Source: Gemella haemolysans
GTDB taxonomy: Bacteria; Bacillota; Bacilli; Staphylococcales; Gemellaceae
Length of the DNA: 64,000 bases
Direction: 5' to 3'
Assembly (NCBI RefSeq): GCF_028308085.1
Contig: NZ_JAQMFS010000055.1
Span: 62,001 to 126,000 of the forward strand
Positions 26,434 through 37,409 of the stretch are shown piece by piece. Position numbers and translations under genes: made by a program. The notes under the pieces are model-generated. The model made no database searches, was not told the origin of the DNA, and saw only the letters and a program-made list of their open reading frames with translations. Numbering within the stretch: the stretch's first letter is position 1; the number at the start of each line of letters is the position of its first letter.

Positions 26434-29400
26434 TTAAGAGTATGCTATTTTGATACGTTTTCCTGGGAAATTTTCAAAAAATTTATGAACAAATTCCTGT
26501 TCGTTTTCTATTGATATCGTTTTACCTCTGTTAGTATCATTGTTCAGCAAAGCTACAACCTTGACTTTACCTACCTCCGACTTATACTCATTTAAAAATT
26601 TAAGTATTTCTTCATCAACTATCGTATAGATAATTTTTATATTACTAAGGCAGTACTCTCTATAATTTCTAAGACTTGCAATTTTTTCTAAGATATATTG
26701 TTCTCTTCCATTTCGAATCTGTTTTTTCAATGTCATTACCGCAAAACTCCCTACTTTTATAAATACATTAGCGTACTTATAAACACTTGGGAACACAGTA
26801 ACATCATAATCATTCTTCCCATCATTTACAGTTAAAAATGCCATATAATCACCGTTTTTAGTCTTAATTTCTTTTCTTGTAATTATTTCAACATAACTAT
26901 CACTAAGTTCAGCTCCTATATACTGTAATGGCAGATAAGAATATTTCTCTTTTTCAACTTGAACGGGATGTTTTAAAAAGTACGTACCCGTCACTTCTTT
27001 TTCCATTTGGATTCTTTCAGTAATAGAATAATCTTCTACCTCTTCGACTTTCAGTGTTAATCCACTTTCAGCGGATAAGGCAACTCGAACATTATTTATA
27101 TACTGCCTATTATCTGAATAATAATCGTCGACTTTTTTCATTAACGTAGCACGATTATATCCAAAAGTGTCCATTGCTCCTGCCTTAACTAAAGAAACCG
27201 CCGCTTGATAGTCTACTTTTTTATTCATACGTTTTAAGAAATCATCTATATCTAAGTAGCGTCCAAAATTTATTCTATCTTGTACTATTTCATACCCACT
27301 TCTATATCCAACATTCTTAATCGCAGTTAGAGCAAATACAATATCATTTTTATAAACACTAAAACTCGACAAACTTCGATTCACATCAGGTTTTACCAGA
27401 TTTATTCCTAGGTTATTAAGCTCTTGTTTATACTCGTTAATTTTTTTCTCACTACTAATTACGTTGTTTAATAAAGCCGTCATAAAATACTTAGTATAAT
27501 AAACTTTTAAATATGCCAAGCGATACGCAAGCATACTGTATACAACCGCGTGACTCTTATTAAAACCATAATTCGCAAATGTTACAATAAGATCAAAAAG
27601 TTTCTTGGCAACTTGCAGATCATATCCTGCAGCAACACTCTTCTCTACGAAGATACGTCCATAGTACTCTAAGTCTTCTTTTTTCTTTTTACTTACAGCT
27701 CTTCTCATATTATCCGCTTCATTCAAACTCATATGAGCGAAATTCACCGCAATCAGCATAATCTGTTCTTGATAGACTATTACCCCGTAAGTATCTTTTA
27801 ATATTTTCTCTAAATGAGGATGCGGATATACTACTTGCTCTTCTTTATTTTTTCTTCGTACATAGACTTCTATCTGAGCCATTGGCCCCGGTCTATAGAG
27901 AGCATTCATCGCAACAATATCATTAAACTCCGTAGGTTTCAAAAGATTTAATTTCTCTTTCATCCCACTAGATTCAAATTGGAAGATACCTTCTGTTTTA
28001 CCTTTAGCAAATAATTCATACACTTTAGGATCTTGGTAATTTATCTTTGTTATATCAAATGTCGGATTTTCTTTTTTTATCTCTTCAACAATACTCGATA
28101 CCATCGTAAGATATCTAATACCTAAGAAATCTATTTTTAATAAACCAACACTCTCAACATCATCCATCGTCCATTGTGTTAAATACTTCGTCATATTTGA
28201 TTCAGCAAGTGGTGCATAGTTAACCAAAGGTTTATCATCACTTATTACTATCCCAGCTGCATGCACCGATGGGTTCTTCGGTAAGTTTTCTAAACTCAGC
28301 GCTATACTAAACCAACGTTTATTAATATTACTTTGGTTAATAAACGCCCTTAATTCTTCTGATATTTCATAACATTCTTTCAATGTTCTTGTCGAGCTAA
28401 TATTACTACTAATAAATTTTAAAGTCTGTTCATCAAACTGCAGTATTCTCGCCGATTCTCGTGCAGCACTTTTCGATTGGAATGTTGTAAAAGTAATAAT
28501 TTGTGCAACCTTATCCTGACCGTACTTCTCTTCTACATATTTTATAACTTCATCACGTCTAGTATCTTGGAAGTCAATATCGATATCGGGCATAGATATA
28601 CGCTCTTTGTTTAAAAATCTTTCGAATAGAAGATTGTATTCTAGTGGATCGGCCTCAGTTATATCTAGTAAATAACAGACTAAACTTCCCGCAGCACTAC
28701 CACGTCCTGCTCCTACTAGGATTCCATTATCTTTCGCATATTTCACAAAATCATAAACAATTAAGAAATAATCGTTAAACCCCATCTCATCAATAATCTT
28801 AAGCTCATAACTATAGCGTTTTTTATAAGGATATAAATCTTTGCCAACTAGCTTTTCTTTTACACCTTTTTGAACCAAGTAATGCAGGTACTCTTTAGAA
28901 GAAAACTTAGAATATATGTCTTCTTTTTCTCCATAAACATACTTAGGAAGATGATAGCCCGAAAAGTTCAGCTCATATTGACATTTATCAACAATATTTT
29001 GCTGATTTACAAATGACTTCTTAAAAATCAAATGTAATTCTTCATCACCGGGTGCTAATATTTCTTCAAAATCCTTCTGTTCTCTTACGAATTCATCTCC
29101 TGAAATAGTTGTCAGTTCTTGTATATTTAATTTTTTATTATCGCGAATAGCACGACTAACAATGACTTGCTGATAGTTCTCTTTATTAAGATAATAACTA
29201 GGCTTCGTATAAACAACATTTTCATAAAAACTATACGGGCTTACTTGAAAACTTTCATTAAAACCGAAGTAAAAATCATAATTGCTAAAAAGATTGTTTA
29301 AGTATGAAAATTCCATACTGTCTCTAAGTTCATCAACAACTATTAAAACAAAGTCTTCGCTATATTCTTTCATCTCGCTAGAAAAATCTTCTATAGTCCA

Positions 29401-29703
29401 CTCTTCTCCATTCATAAACTTAGTCGAAATCTCTAATAATTTATAGAACATCTTCTCAGATTTACACAGTATGTTGAATTTTAGAAAACCAATCCCGTAT
29501 CCTAAGCTTACTTCTAATCCTTGAATAAGGTTAATTCCAGCTTTCTTAGATTCTTTATGAGCTTTTATCGCTCCGTACATATTCGGATCAACGATAACAA
29601 CAGCTCTTTGATTATCTCTTGCTAATTTTAAAAACATACTTTCATACTTTATAGTACTGTTCAAAAGATCATACGCACTATGCACCTGCAAATTGTAATA
29701 CAT
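26434..29703 (-). CDS. dnaE: DNA polymerase III alpha subunit, DnaE type
   Basis: This is a 1089-residue C-family polymerase. It has a PHP domain at the N-terminus (about 1-200), catalytic aspartates in MPDIDIDFQD (D373, D375), the GAGRGSAAGS motif (332-341), a fingers region, and a C-terminal OB-fold region (about 950-1040). Low-GC Gram-positives use DnaE to extend primers before handing over to PolC. There is no inserted exonuclease, so this is not PolC. The synteny dnaE-pfkA-pyk supports the identification. Confidence 0.95.
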   Translation of the reverse strand: MYYNLQVHSAYDLLNSTIKYESMFLKLARDNQRAVVIVDPNMYGAIKAHKESKKAGINLIQGLEVSLGYGIGFLKFNILCKSEKMFYKLLEISTKFMNGEEWTIEDFSSEMKEYSEDFVLIVVDELRDSMEFSYLNNLFSNYDFYFGFNESFQVSPYSFYENVVYTKPSYYLNKENYQQVIVSRAIRDNKKLNIQELTTISGDEFVREQKDFEEILAPGDEELHLIFKKSFVNQQNIVDKCQYELNFSGYHLPKYVYGEKEDIYSKFSSKEYLHYLVQKGVKEKLVGKDLYPYKKRYSYELKIIDEMGFNDYFLIVYDFVKYAKDNGILVGAGRGSAAGSLVCYLLDITEADPLEYNLLFERFLNKERISMPDIDIDFQDTRRDEVIKYVEEKYGQDKVAQIITFTTFQSKSAARESARILQFDEQTLKFISSNISSTRTLKECYEISEELRAFINQSNINKRWFSIALSLENLPKNPSVHAAGIVISDDKPLVNYAPLAESNMTKYLTQWTMDDVESVGLLKIDFLGIRYLTMVSSIVEEIKKENPTFDITKINYQDPKVYELFAKGKTEGIFQFESSGMKEKLNLLKPTEFNDIVAMNALYRPGPMAQIEVYVRRKNKEEQVVYPHPHLEKILKDTYGVIVYQEQIMLIAVNFAHMSLNEADNMRRAVSKKKKEDLEYYGRIFVEKSVAAGYDLQVAKKLFDLIVTFANYGFNKSHAVVYSMLAYRLAYLKVYYTKYFMTALLNNVISSEKKINEYKQELNNLGINLVKPDVNRSLSSFSVYKNDIVFALTAIKNVGYRSGYEIVQDRINFGRYLDIDDFLKRMNKKVDYQAAVSLVKAGAMDTFGYNRATLMKKVDDYYSDNRQYINNVRVALSAESGLTLKVEEVEDYSITERIQMEKEVTGTYFLKHPVQVEKEKYSYLPLQYIGAELSDSYVEIITRKEIKTKNGDYMAFLTVNDGKNDYDVTVFPSVYKYANVFIKVGSFAVMTLKKQIRNGREQYILEKIASLRNYREYCLSNIKIIYTIVDEEILKFLNEYKSEVGKVKVVALLNNDTNRGKTISIENEQEFVHKFFENFPGKRIKIAYS

Positions 29704-29750
29704 ACTAATATCCTCCTTTCCTCAATATTTCTAGTTCTGTTTAATCGATA

Positions 29751-30341
29751 TTATCCGCAAAGTGGATTATACTCATCTTCTTCTGAAGAACATCCCATAT
29801 TTTCTCCATAATTTTTACTTTGTTCATTAAAATATCGATATACTCGTTTGTTATCATCACCCATAAAGTAAATTGGGTTAAACTGTGTATATTTCATATT
29901 TCCTTCTTCGTCTAAAAGATTCTCACAGACTACTCTACGTTTTATAGAAGCTACAAAATTCGTATACTTTCCATATTCTGAAATATTTTCTACTTTACAT
30001 TCAAGTGACAAAATACATTCATCCATTACCGGTGCATCAATGTATTTTGCTGGATCATACGTCATATCCGCCATTCCAATTTTATTCTGACCTGAATGGA
30101 AACCTGCAATTTCAACCTTGCTAAGTATTTGTTGACACGGTACGTTAACAGTAAATTCTCCATATTCTTTAATGTTATCGACCGCATTACTATCTGTCGA
30201 AAGTCCAACTGTAATCATATCACCTAAAGAATATGATGAACTACAAGCTGTCACATTGTATCTCCATTTTTTATCTTTATATCCTATTAATATTACTGGA
30301 AAGCCGTAATATAACTTACTGGTTTTAGTTTCTAATTTCAT
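29751..30341 (-). CDS. Flavin reductase-like FMN-binding protein
   Basis: This is a 196-residue protein of the flavin reductase-like domain family: GFPVILIGYKDKKWRYNVTACSSS, then MITVGLSTDSNAVDNIKEYGEFTVNVP. Members bind FMN in a split-barrel fold and reduce it or act in electron transfer. No partner monooxygenase is near. The C-terminus CSSEEDEYNPLCG carries two cysteines. It lies between yaaA and dnaE on the same strand. Confidence 0.82.
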   Translation of the reverse strand: MKLETKTSKLYYGFPVILIGYKDKKWRYNVTACSSSYSLGDMITVGLSTDSNAVDNIKEYGEFTVNVPCQQILSKVEIAGFHSGQNKIGMADMTYDPAKYIDAPVMDECILSLECKVENISEYGKYTNFVASIKRRVVCENLLDEEGNMKYTQFNPIYFMGDDNKRVYRYFNEQSKNYGENMGCSSEEDEYNPLCG

Positions 30342-30395
30342 CTTCCTCTATCCTCTTTATTTTTTCCTTTCATAGTATACTCTTCCTTATTTATC

Positions 30396-31124
30396 CTATC
30401 TCTTAGCTATGAAAGCTAATACTTTTTCTTCTGAATGTTCTTTACTAAATTCAAATCCATCGAACTTTATTTTTTTCATCTCTTCTACTGATGAAACTTT
30501 GTTTTTTACAAGTTCTGTTAAAAATTTACCTCTTGCTTTTTTAGAAATCGTAGAGTGTACTTTTAATTTTCCTTCTTTTTCTTCCATAAAGCTGATTTTA
30601 ATAAATTTCTCTTTTTGATTTTTTGAAAATACTTCTTCAAATTCACTAGATAATAATGAAACAACAAACTCTTCACCTTTAATACTTTCATCATAACTAG
30701 CTCGCCAGAAATTCTTTAAAGACTCTCCTGAGATTTTTACATTTTGTAAAAAATCTAGTCTATGTTCTTGGATCAAATCATAAGCACCAATTATACCATA
30801 TAACGACGTTGTAATAAATACATTTTTCTCTATATACTCTTTATCTGCTTCATCAAAATTATCTCGATTTATATTTCTATACATTAGTCCATTGAATAAG
30901 TCTAATGCTTTATAACTTTTTGCTGTGTTGTTTTTTATATCTTGCCAGCGAGAGAATTCTTCCATCGCCTTATCTTCTTTAATTTTATAAACTTTAGCTA
31001 AATCTTGTGCACTAAACTTAGCAAATTCAGCAACTATTTCATTACTTTTTTCACTAAGTTCTAACGCTTCTTGCGGCGTTGCTTTTTTGTTTAGTTCTTT
31101 AGCTGTCGGTATTAAAATTTTCAT
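30396..31124 (-). CDS. yaaA: YaaA-family peroxide stress protein
   Basis: This is a 242-residue YaaA/UPF0246 protein. It starts MKILIPTAKELNKK and contains YKALDLFNGLMYRNI, FITTSLYGIIGAYDLIQEHRLDF and a C-terminal KARGKFLTELVKNK segment. E. coli YaaA lowers intracellular iron during hydrogen-peroxide stress and binds DNA; the mechanism in Bacilli is less known. The stop codon of the upstream 137-residue gene is two bases away, so the two are translationally linked. Confidence 0.87.
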   Translation of the reverse strand: MKILIPTAKELNKKATPQEALELSEKSNEIVAEFAKFSAQDLAKVYKIKEDKAMEEFSRWQDIKNNTAKSYKALDLFNGLMYRNINRDNFDEADKEYIEKNVFITTSLYGIIGAYDLIQEHRLDFLQNVKISGESLKNFWRASYDESIKGEEFVVSLLSSEFEEVFSKNQKEKFIKISFMEEKEGKLKVHSTISKKARGKFLTELVKNKVSSVEEMKKIKFDGFEFSKEHSEEKVLAFIAKR

Positions 31125-31126
31125 TA

Positions 31127-31540
31127 TTATTCCTCTTCTTCAGGTAACTCTAAGAAGCTGTTTTCGATTAAACTTTCTACTTCCATTAATACGAAATTGT
31201 ATTCTGTTGCCTCTATTGCAGGATTAATAATTAATGTATTGAAGTACCCAACTACAAAATCACGATTAGCAACTTCAAGTTTGAACATATACTCACTAAT
31301 TTCATCGACTAAAAATGCTGTTTCTTTTAGTACTTTATCCTCATAAGTATTCGCATAATGAACTTTTTCTAAAAGTCTACGAATTTCTAAATCGGCATAT
31401 TCTTTTGCGAAACGATCGCGAATATGTTTTGCAAGCTCCTCTGTTTTAAGCGCTACTGTGTTAAATTTTTCTTTTTGTAAAACACCATTTTCCTCTAATT
31501 TCTCTAATAATGCTGTTAAAGATTTGTGTAAACTATTCAT
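31127..31540 (-). CDS. Hypothetical helical protein, 137 residues
   Basis: I do not recognise this family. It is predicted to be all helical and acidic at the C-terminus (SFLELPEEEE), with no signal peptide or membrane segment. Segments such as LLEKLEENGVLQKEKFN and ETAFLVDEISEYMFKLEVANRDF are amphipathic. It ends two bases before the yaaA ATG, so a linked function with yaaA is plausible. It is the first gene of the minus-strand group running toward pyk. Confidence 0.65.
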   Translation of the reverse strand: MNSLHKSLTALLEKLEENGVLQKEKFNTVALKTEELAKHIRDRFAKEYADLEIRRLLEKVHYANTYEDKVLKETAFLVDEISEYMFKLEVANRDFVVGYFNTLIINPAIEATEYNFVLMEVESLIENSFLELPEEEE

Positions 31541-31716
31541 TGTATTTCTCCTTTATTTTATAATAAATTATTTTAAAAACTATCATTCTCTATTTTATAA
31601 GAAAAATACGAAAAACGCTAATAATACGCTATATAATAATCTATTCTCTTTGTTCTATCCCCCACTTTCAATATACAATTATACATTGTCTTCAGCTTTT
31701 AAACATTATTAGAAAA

Positions 31717-33258
<1,542 letters not shown>

Positions 33259-33320
33259 TTTTAAGAGATTTATTTACCAGTACTAAACGTTTTGGAAAAT
33301 AAAAAAAATCACTTAATTGA

Positions 33321-33503
33321 GTCAGCCAAAAAGTATTAACTGCTAACCTTTACTCGTTAGAGGAGAAAGGAATTATAGAAAGAGAAGTGCCCCCAGAAGT
33401 GCCACCTCGCGTCGAATACAGATTTACAGATTTAGGGAAAACTCTAGACCCCATTATTAAGAGTATGCATGACTGGGGAGAATTTTACAAATCTATATTT
33501 TAA
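33321..33503 (+). pseudogene. Remnant of an HxlR-family regulator
   Basis: Sixty codons in one frame, from about VSQKVLTANLYSLEEKG through EVPPRVEYRFTDLGKTL to HDWGEFYKSIF and a stop, are the C-terminal half of an HxlR-type winged-helix regulator. The in-frame codon immediately upstream is TGA, and the N-terminal helix-turn-helix half is missing. There is no start codon or ribosome-binding site. It lies directly after glpK. HxlR proteins respond to thiol or aldehyde stress. Confidence 0.85.
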
Positions 33504-33504
33504 A

Positions 33505-33545
33505 AAGAAGTATCTTTACTCATAATGAGTTAAGATACTTCTTTT
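33505..33545. terminator. Bidirectional terminator between the HxlR remnant and mleS
   Basis: A long interrupted stem (AAGAAGTATCTT with AAGATACTTCTT, inner ACTCA/TGAGT) has T runs on both sides. It serves the glpK side and the convergent malolactic/malic enzyme gene. Its left 26 bases recur at 35342-35367 with one difference. Confidence 0.85.
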
Positions 33546-33548
33546 TAA

Positions 33549-35174
33549 TTATTTATACTTTGGAATCCATTTAAAATCTCGAACCGCTTTCGCCATATCT
33601 TTTTCTTGAGCACGAGCCAATCCTTGTTCTTGTGCTTTTTTAGCGACCGCTTCTGCTACTTTAATAGAAACATCTGCAACATATTTGAACGGAGGCAACA
33701 CTGGAGCTCCAGGTTTAGTAATATCTGTAATTCCACTTAATGAGTGTGCCGCTGCACCAATCATTTCATCTGTTAAAAGGCTAGCTTCTGATGCCAACAC
33801 TCCAAGCCCTAACCCTGGATATATAAGGGCATTGTTAGCTTGACCAATAATGTACTCTACACCTTTATACATAACATTATCAGAAGGAATACCTGTTGCT
33901 ACAAACGCTTTACCATCAGACCAAACAATCAAATCTTCTGCTGATGCTTCTGCTAATTTAGTAGGATTTGATAACGGAAATATACATGGACGCTCAGTAT
34001 TTTGACACATAGCTTCGACTACCTCCTTAGTAAAAGTATTCGGCTGTGTCGAAGTTCCTACTAGAATAGTTGGTTTAACAGTTTTAACAACTTCTAATAA
34101 ATCTGTTAATTTATCAGCATTTGGAAAATTAGCACGGTTTTTAGCAAACGGTTTTTGTTCAGGAGTTAAATCATCCATATCATCGAAGAGAAGCCCTTGT
34201 TTATCTACCATAAAGAAACGTTCATATGCTTCTTCTTCAGATAACCCTTGACTTACCATCTCACATAGCACACGTGATGCAATTCCTGCACCTGCGGTTC
34301 CCCCACCATAACAAAGATATACTTGGTCAACTAATTTTTCACCTGTAATATCCATAGCTCCAAAAATACCTCCTAGAGTTACGATACCTGTCCCTTGAAT
34401 ATCATCATTAAATGTTGGGATGTTTTTTCGATATTTTTCCAGTATATTCGCCGCATTCATTCGTCCAAAGTCTTCCCAATGTAAATAAAGTTTAGGGAAT
34501 AAACGTTCAGCAGTTTGGACGAATTGGTCAATAAACTCATAATATCGCTCTCCTCGTACACGTTCATGACGATTACCTAGATAATTCGGATTATTACGTA
34601 ATTCCTCACGATTTGTTCCTGCATCAATAACTAACGGAAGAACCATAGAAGGATCAATTCCTGCCGCTCCTGTGTAGACCATAAGTTTACCTACAGAAAT
34701 ATCTACTCCATTAACACCCCAATCTCCTATCCCCAATATACCTTCTGCATCAGTAACTACTATTAGACGTATATCACGGTTATCTGCTGCATTTTTAAGG
34801 GTTTCTTCTATATTTTCAGGATGATTAATATCTAGATATCCTGCATATTGTGGCTCAACAAAAAGATCGCTATAACCCTCGATAGTATCTGCAATTGTTG
34901 GGTCATACACAATTGGATTGAACTCTTCTAAGTGTTGAGAAAATAAATAATAGAAAAGCGTGCGATTTGTATTAAAAATCTCCATCAAAAATAGACGTTT
35001 TTCTAAATCGTTTACTTTTGTTTGCATTTGCGCATAGGTTTGTGCCACTTGTTCTTCAATAGTTTGAATATAAGGGGGCAATAACCCAATAAGGTCTAGT
35101 TCCTTTCGCTCCTCCTGTGTAAAGGCAGTTCCTTTATTAAGGAACGGATCATTTAAAATGCTATGTCTTTTCAT
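33549..35174 (-). CDS. mleS: Malolactic enzyme / NAD-dependent malic enzyme family
   Basis: This is a 541-residue enzyme. Motifs such as [55 protein letters not shown] and [16 protein letters not shown] are closest to malolactic enzymes, which convert L-malate to L-lactate with NAD and Mn bound. Classical malic enzymes giving pyruvate share the fold and cannot be excluded. I start at the second ATG: the GGAGG site lies eight bases upstream of it but overlaps the region directly after the first ATG. A malate transporter or mleR is absent nearby. Confidence 0.85.
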   Translation of the reverse strand: MKRHSILNDPFLNKGTAFTQEERKELDLIGLLPPYIQTIEEQVAQTYAQMQTKVNDLEKRLFLMEIFNTNRTLFYYLFSQHLEEFNPIVYDPTIADTIEGYSDLFVEPQYAGYLDINHPENIEETLKNAADNRDIRLIVVTDAEGILGIGDWGVNGVDISVGKLMVYTGAAGIDPSMVLPLVIDAGTNREELRNNPNYLGNRHERVRGERYYEFIDQFVQTAERLFPKLYLHWEDFGRMNAANILEKYRKNIPTFNDDIQGTGIVTLGGIFGAMDITGEKLVDQVYLCYGGGTAGAGIASRVLCEMVSQGLSEEEAYERFFMVDKQGLLFDDMDDLTPEQKPFAKNRANFPNADKLTDLLEVVKTVKPTILVGTSTQPNTFTKEVVEAMCQNTERPCIFPLSNPTKLAEASAEDLIVWSDGKAFVATGIPSDNVMYKGVEYIIGQANNALIYPGLGLGVLASEASLLTDEMIGAAAHSLSGITDITKPGAPVLPPFKYVADVSIKVAEAVAKKAQEQGLARAQEKDMAKAVRDFKWIPKYK

Positions 35175-35495
35175 TGGAAAATCCTCCATTATCTTTAAAT
35201 TATTATATTACACCCTTATGTAAATTGATATTATAACTATACTCCCATTTATTAAAAATTAATTAAAAGAATTACAAATCTCCTAAACTAAAATATACAA
35301 AATAGATAATAATTCTCACTCCTCTTTTATTTATATATAGTAAGAAGCATCTTTACTCATAATGAGTGGGTCCTGCACCCAAAAAATTGGACAAAATATT
35401 AAGTTATTTTTGTTTAGTGTTTTAAACTTTAAAGTCAGTAAATTTTATTACTTTTAGTGACTTTCATTCCTTACAGTTATTTTAAATTTTTCAAA

Positions 35496-35648
35496 CTATT
35501 TAGTCAAGAATTTTTTAAAATATGATGAATGAGATAAGCCTAAAATTTCTAATGGTATATTTAATTTATATGTTTTCTTTAATTCTTCTACTATTTTTGT
35601 TTTCTCTTCGTTTGAGATTGTTTTAACCTTATCTCCCTCAACTTTTTT
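35496..35648 (-). pseudogene. Truncated orfB (transposase) of the IS3-family element
   Basis: In the -1 frame relative to orfA, the sequence reads KTISNEEKTKIVEELKKTYK then LNIPLEILGLSHSSYFKKF before a stop. This is the N-terminal helical segment of IS150-type OrfB. The DDE catalytic domain is missing entirely. Entry to this frame would be at an A-AAA-AAG slippery heptamer (35642-35648), the standard IS3 frameshift signal. Confidence 0.75.
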
Positions 35649-36109
35649 AAAACTGCATTTTCTACACGTAAGTACTCAAGTTCCTTCTCTAATTGTTCAA
35701 CTTTTGATAATTCTTTATTTTCAATATTTTTATTATTTTTCTTCATCTTACTAGGTCTTCCTTTCGGTTTCTCTAGTATAGTATACCCGTTTTCTTTAAA
35801 CTTTAAAATCCAATTACATAGTAAACCATGATTTGGTAATGCGTACTTTAATGAAGTAGCGTGTATAGAATTTCCAAATATTAACACTTCATTGATTATA
35901 TCTAGTTTTAATCGTGGTGGATAATATGTATTTTTCTCTTTAATCAGTATTAGCTCACCATGTAAATCAGCTAATCTAATTATGTAGTTCACATTACTAA
36001 GATTTATTTTAAACTTTTTAGATAGTTCTTTGTTTGAGTACCCTTCTTTCTTAAGTCTATACATTTCTATCTTATTTTCATCTGTTAATTTCATAATAAA
36101 TATCCCCAA
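35591..36109 (-). CDS. IS3-family transposase OrfA (helix-turn-helix subunit)
   Basis: This is a 172-residue OrfA-like protein with two helix-turn-helix regions: YRLKKEGYSNKELSKKFKIN and the later HGLLCNWILKFKENGY, then a leucine-zipper-like coil with VEQLEKELEYLRVENAVLKKL. OrfA alone binds IS ends but cannot transpose. The likely start is the internal ATG at the MKLTDENK residue (36094), but the longer form is possible. The partner orfB is truncated. Confidence 0.85.
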   Translation of the reverse strand: MGIFIMKLTDENKIEMYRLKKEGYSNKELSKKFKINLSNVNYIIRLADLHGELILIKEKNTYYPPRLKLDIINEVLIFGNSIHATSLKYALPNHGLLCNWILKFKENGYTILEKPKGRPSKMKKNNKNIENKELSKVEQLEKELEYLRVENAVLKKLREIRLKQSQTKRKQK

Positions 36110-36367
36110 AATTTGGATAAATTTTGGGGACTATTACCTATTCTATTATACTTTTTTCTTATTCTATTCATGTCTTATTTCTTAATAACCTTTCGACTAA
36201 CTATCTAATTCTAGTTAGTTTATTTTAATTATTCCCTTCCTTCACTACTTTTACAATATCTATTACGCTTACTATTATATCATATTTTTTATACATAAAA
36301 AAAGACACGTACTAGTAAGTTTTATCTAACATATTTCACTATTTATATAAGTAGTATAGCCAATTTC

Positions 36368-36396
36368 TTGAATTCAAATTTTTACAGTGATATAAT
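36368..36396 (+). promoter_or_regulatory. Promoter of the LPXTG protein gene
   Basis: TTGAAT (36368-36373) is 17 bases from an extended -10 TGATATAAT (TATAAT at 36391-36396). The predicted start is near 36403, about 70 bases before the ATG. Confidence 0.75.
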
Positions 36397-36408
36397 TAAA
36401 GATAGGAG

Positions 36409-36422
36409 TGAAAACGTTCGCT
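36409..36422 (+). promoter_or_regulatory. Possible cre-like site at the LPXTG gene
   Basis: TGAAAACGTTCGCT matches 12 of 14 CcpA consensus positions and lies just after the predicted start. The match is moderate; carbon control of this gene is only a possibility. Confidence 0.35.
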
Positions 36423-36475
36423 TCTAGATTGTTAAACTATTTTAAAGTTACAATTATATAGATAGAGGTGGTTTT

Positions 36476-37315
36476 ATGAAGATAAATAATTTTACAAAAT
36501 GCACATTGGCAATTGCATTAGGTTTTGGCCTTAACTCTCTTACTGTAGTAGAGGCAGCAGATAACACTACAGGAACTACGAGCGAAACTATAAACAAAAG
36601 TTTCATCGAACAGTTCCCATTTGCTGAAAAATTCACTGATAAAGATGGAATTACAGCAGTAAGAATGAAGAGTCCCGACGTACCTTTAGTTAACAAAGAA
36701 AAGGGGTATTCTAAAGAAATTGTTAGGGTCATCAACTACAAACAAGGAGCAGCTGGGACTGTAATTAACAGAATTTATCAATATGTTAGATTCTACGGCG
36801 CACCTGTACACGAGGTTCCAAAAGACTCTCCAGTTAATGATGTACCAGAATACAATGGTGGTGCTAAGCCTATTGATCCTCCGGTATTGGAAAAACCAGA
36901 GTTTGAGTTTGGATACAAACTTATAGATCCTCCAGTATTAGAAAAGCCTGAATTTAATGGTGGAGTCAATCCTATTGATCCTCCAGTATTGGACAAACCA
37001 AAATTAGAGGTTCCTAATACTCCTGACATCCCTAAAGAATCTACTCCGGAAAAACCAAACACTCCTGAGATTCCTAAGGAGCCAACTCCGGAAAAACCAA
37101 ACACTCCAGAGGCTCCCAAAGAATCTACTCCAGAAAAACCAAAATTAGATAAACCTACTAACCCAACTAAACTAAATCCAAAAGAAAACAAGTCACCAGA
37201 CAATAAAAAAATTCTACCAAATACTGGTATAGAATCAAGCTCAACTGTGGCTACTATTGGAACTATAATTTTATCAATTATTGGCCTTTCAATATTTAAA
37301 CGTAGAAATAATTAA
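36476..37315 (+). CDS. LPXTG-anchored surface protein with proline-rich repeats
   Basis: This is a 279-residue sortase substrate. It has a signal peptide (residues 1-29, cleavage after VEAA), a unique domain (about 30-125), three 17-residue repeats (NGGxxPIDPPVLEKPEF type; 36854-37006), three 14-residue repeats (NTPxIPKESTPEKP type; 37016-37141), a charged linker, LPNTG, a hydrophobic segment and the tail FKRRNN. The unique domain is not one I recognise. Proline-rich repeats usually span the cell wall, so the N-terminal domain would be displayed. A small adhesin or ligand-binding protein is likely. Confidence 0.88.
   Translation: MKINNFTKCTLAIALGFGLNSLTVVEAADNTTGTTSETINKSFIEQFPFAEKFTDKDGITAVRMKSPDVPLVNKEKGYSKEIVRVINYKQGAAGTVINRIYQYVRFYGAPVHEVPKDSPVNDVPEYNGGAKPIDPPVLEKPEFEFGYKLIDPPVLEKPEFNGGVNPIDPPVLDKPKLEVPNTPDIPKESTPEKPNTPEIPKEPTPEKPNTPEAPKESTPEKPKLDKPTNPTKLNPKENKSPDNKKILPNTGIESSSTVATIGTIILSIIGLSIFKRRNN
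36854..37141 (+). repeat. Two sets of in-frame tandem repeats in the LPXTG gene
   Basis: Three 51-bp units (36854-37006) encode 17-residue IDPPVLEKP repeats. Three 42-bp units (37016-37141) encode 14-residue NTPxxPKExTPEKP repeats. Copy-number change by slippage would keep the frame. Confidence 0.85.
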
Positions 37316-37340
37316 ACATTCTTTTATTATAAAACAAACA

Positions 37341-37401
37341 AAAGAAGATTATAGAACAGCAACATCAATTTGATGAATTACAATCCTATAATCTTCTTTT
37401 T
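37341..37401. terminator. Bidirectional terminator between the LPXTG gene and the macrodomain gene
   Basis: A 14-bp perfect stem (37341-37354 with 37386-37399) has T-rich tails on both strands, and an inner CATCAATTTGATG hairpin lies in the loop. It serves two convergent genes. Confidence 0.85.
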
Positions 37402-37409
37402 ATTATCCC

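Larger units (their letters stand above)
35368..36135 (-). mobile_element. Decayed IS3-family (IS150-like) insertion sequence
   Basis: The segment holds an intact orfA-like gene and only the start of orfB. The left end GGGTCCTGCACCC followed by AAAAAATTGGACA is typical of IS3-family ends. The right end, read from outside as AGTCCCCAAAATTTATCC, is a weak counterpart. Total length is about 770 bases instead of about 1.3-1.5 kb, so most of orfB has been lost. Exact edges are uncertain. Confidence 0.75.

Noticed and set aside
36793-37203. A 136-residue minus-strand ORF rich in Gly-Phe-Ser repeats
   Set aside because: It is the antisense shadow of the proline-rich repeats of the LPXTG gene; it has no ribosome-binding site of its own.
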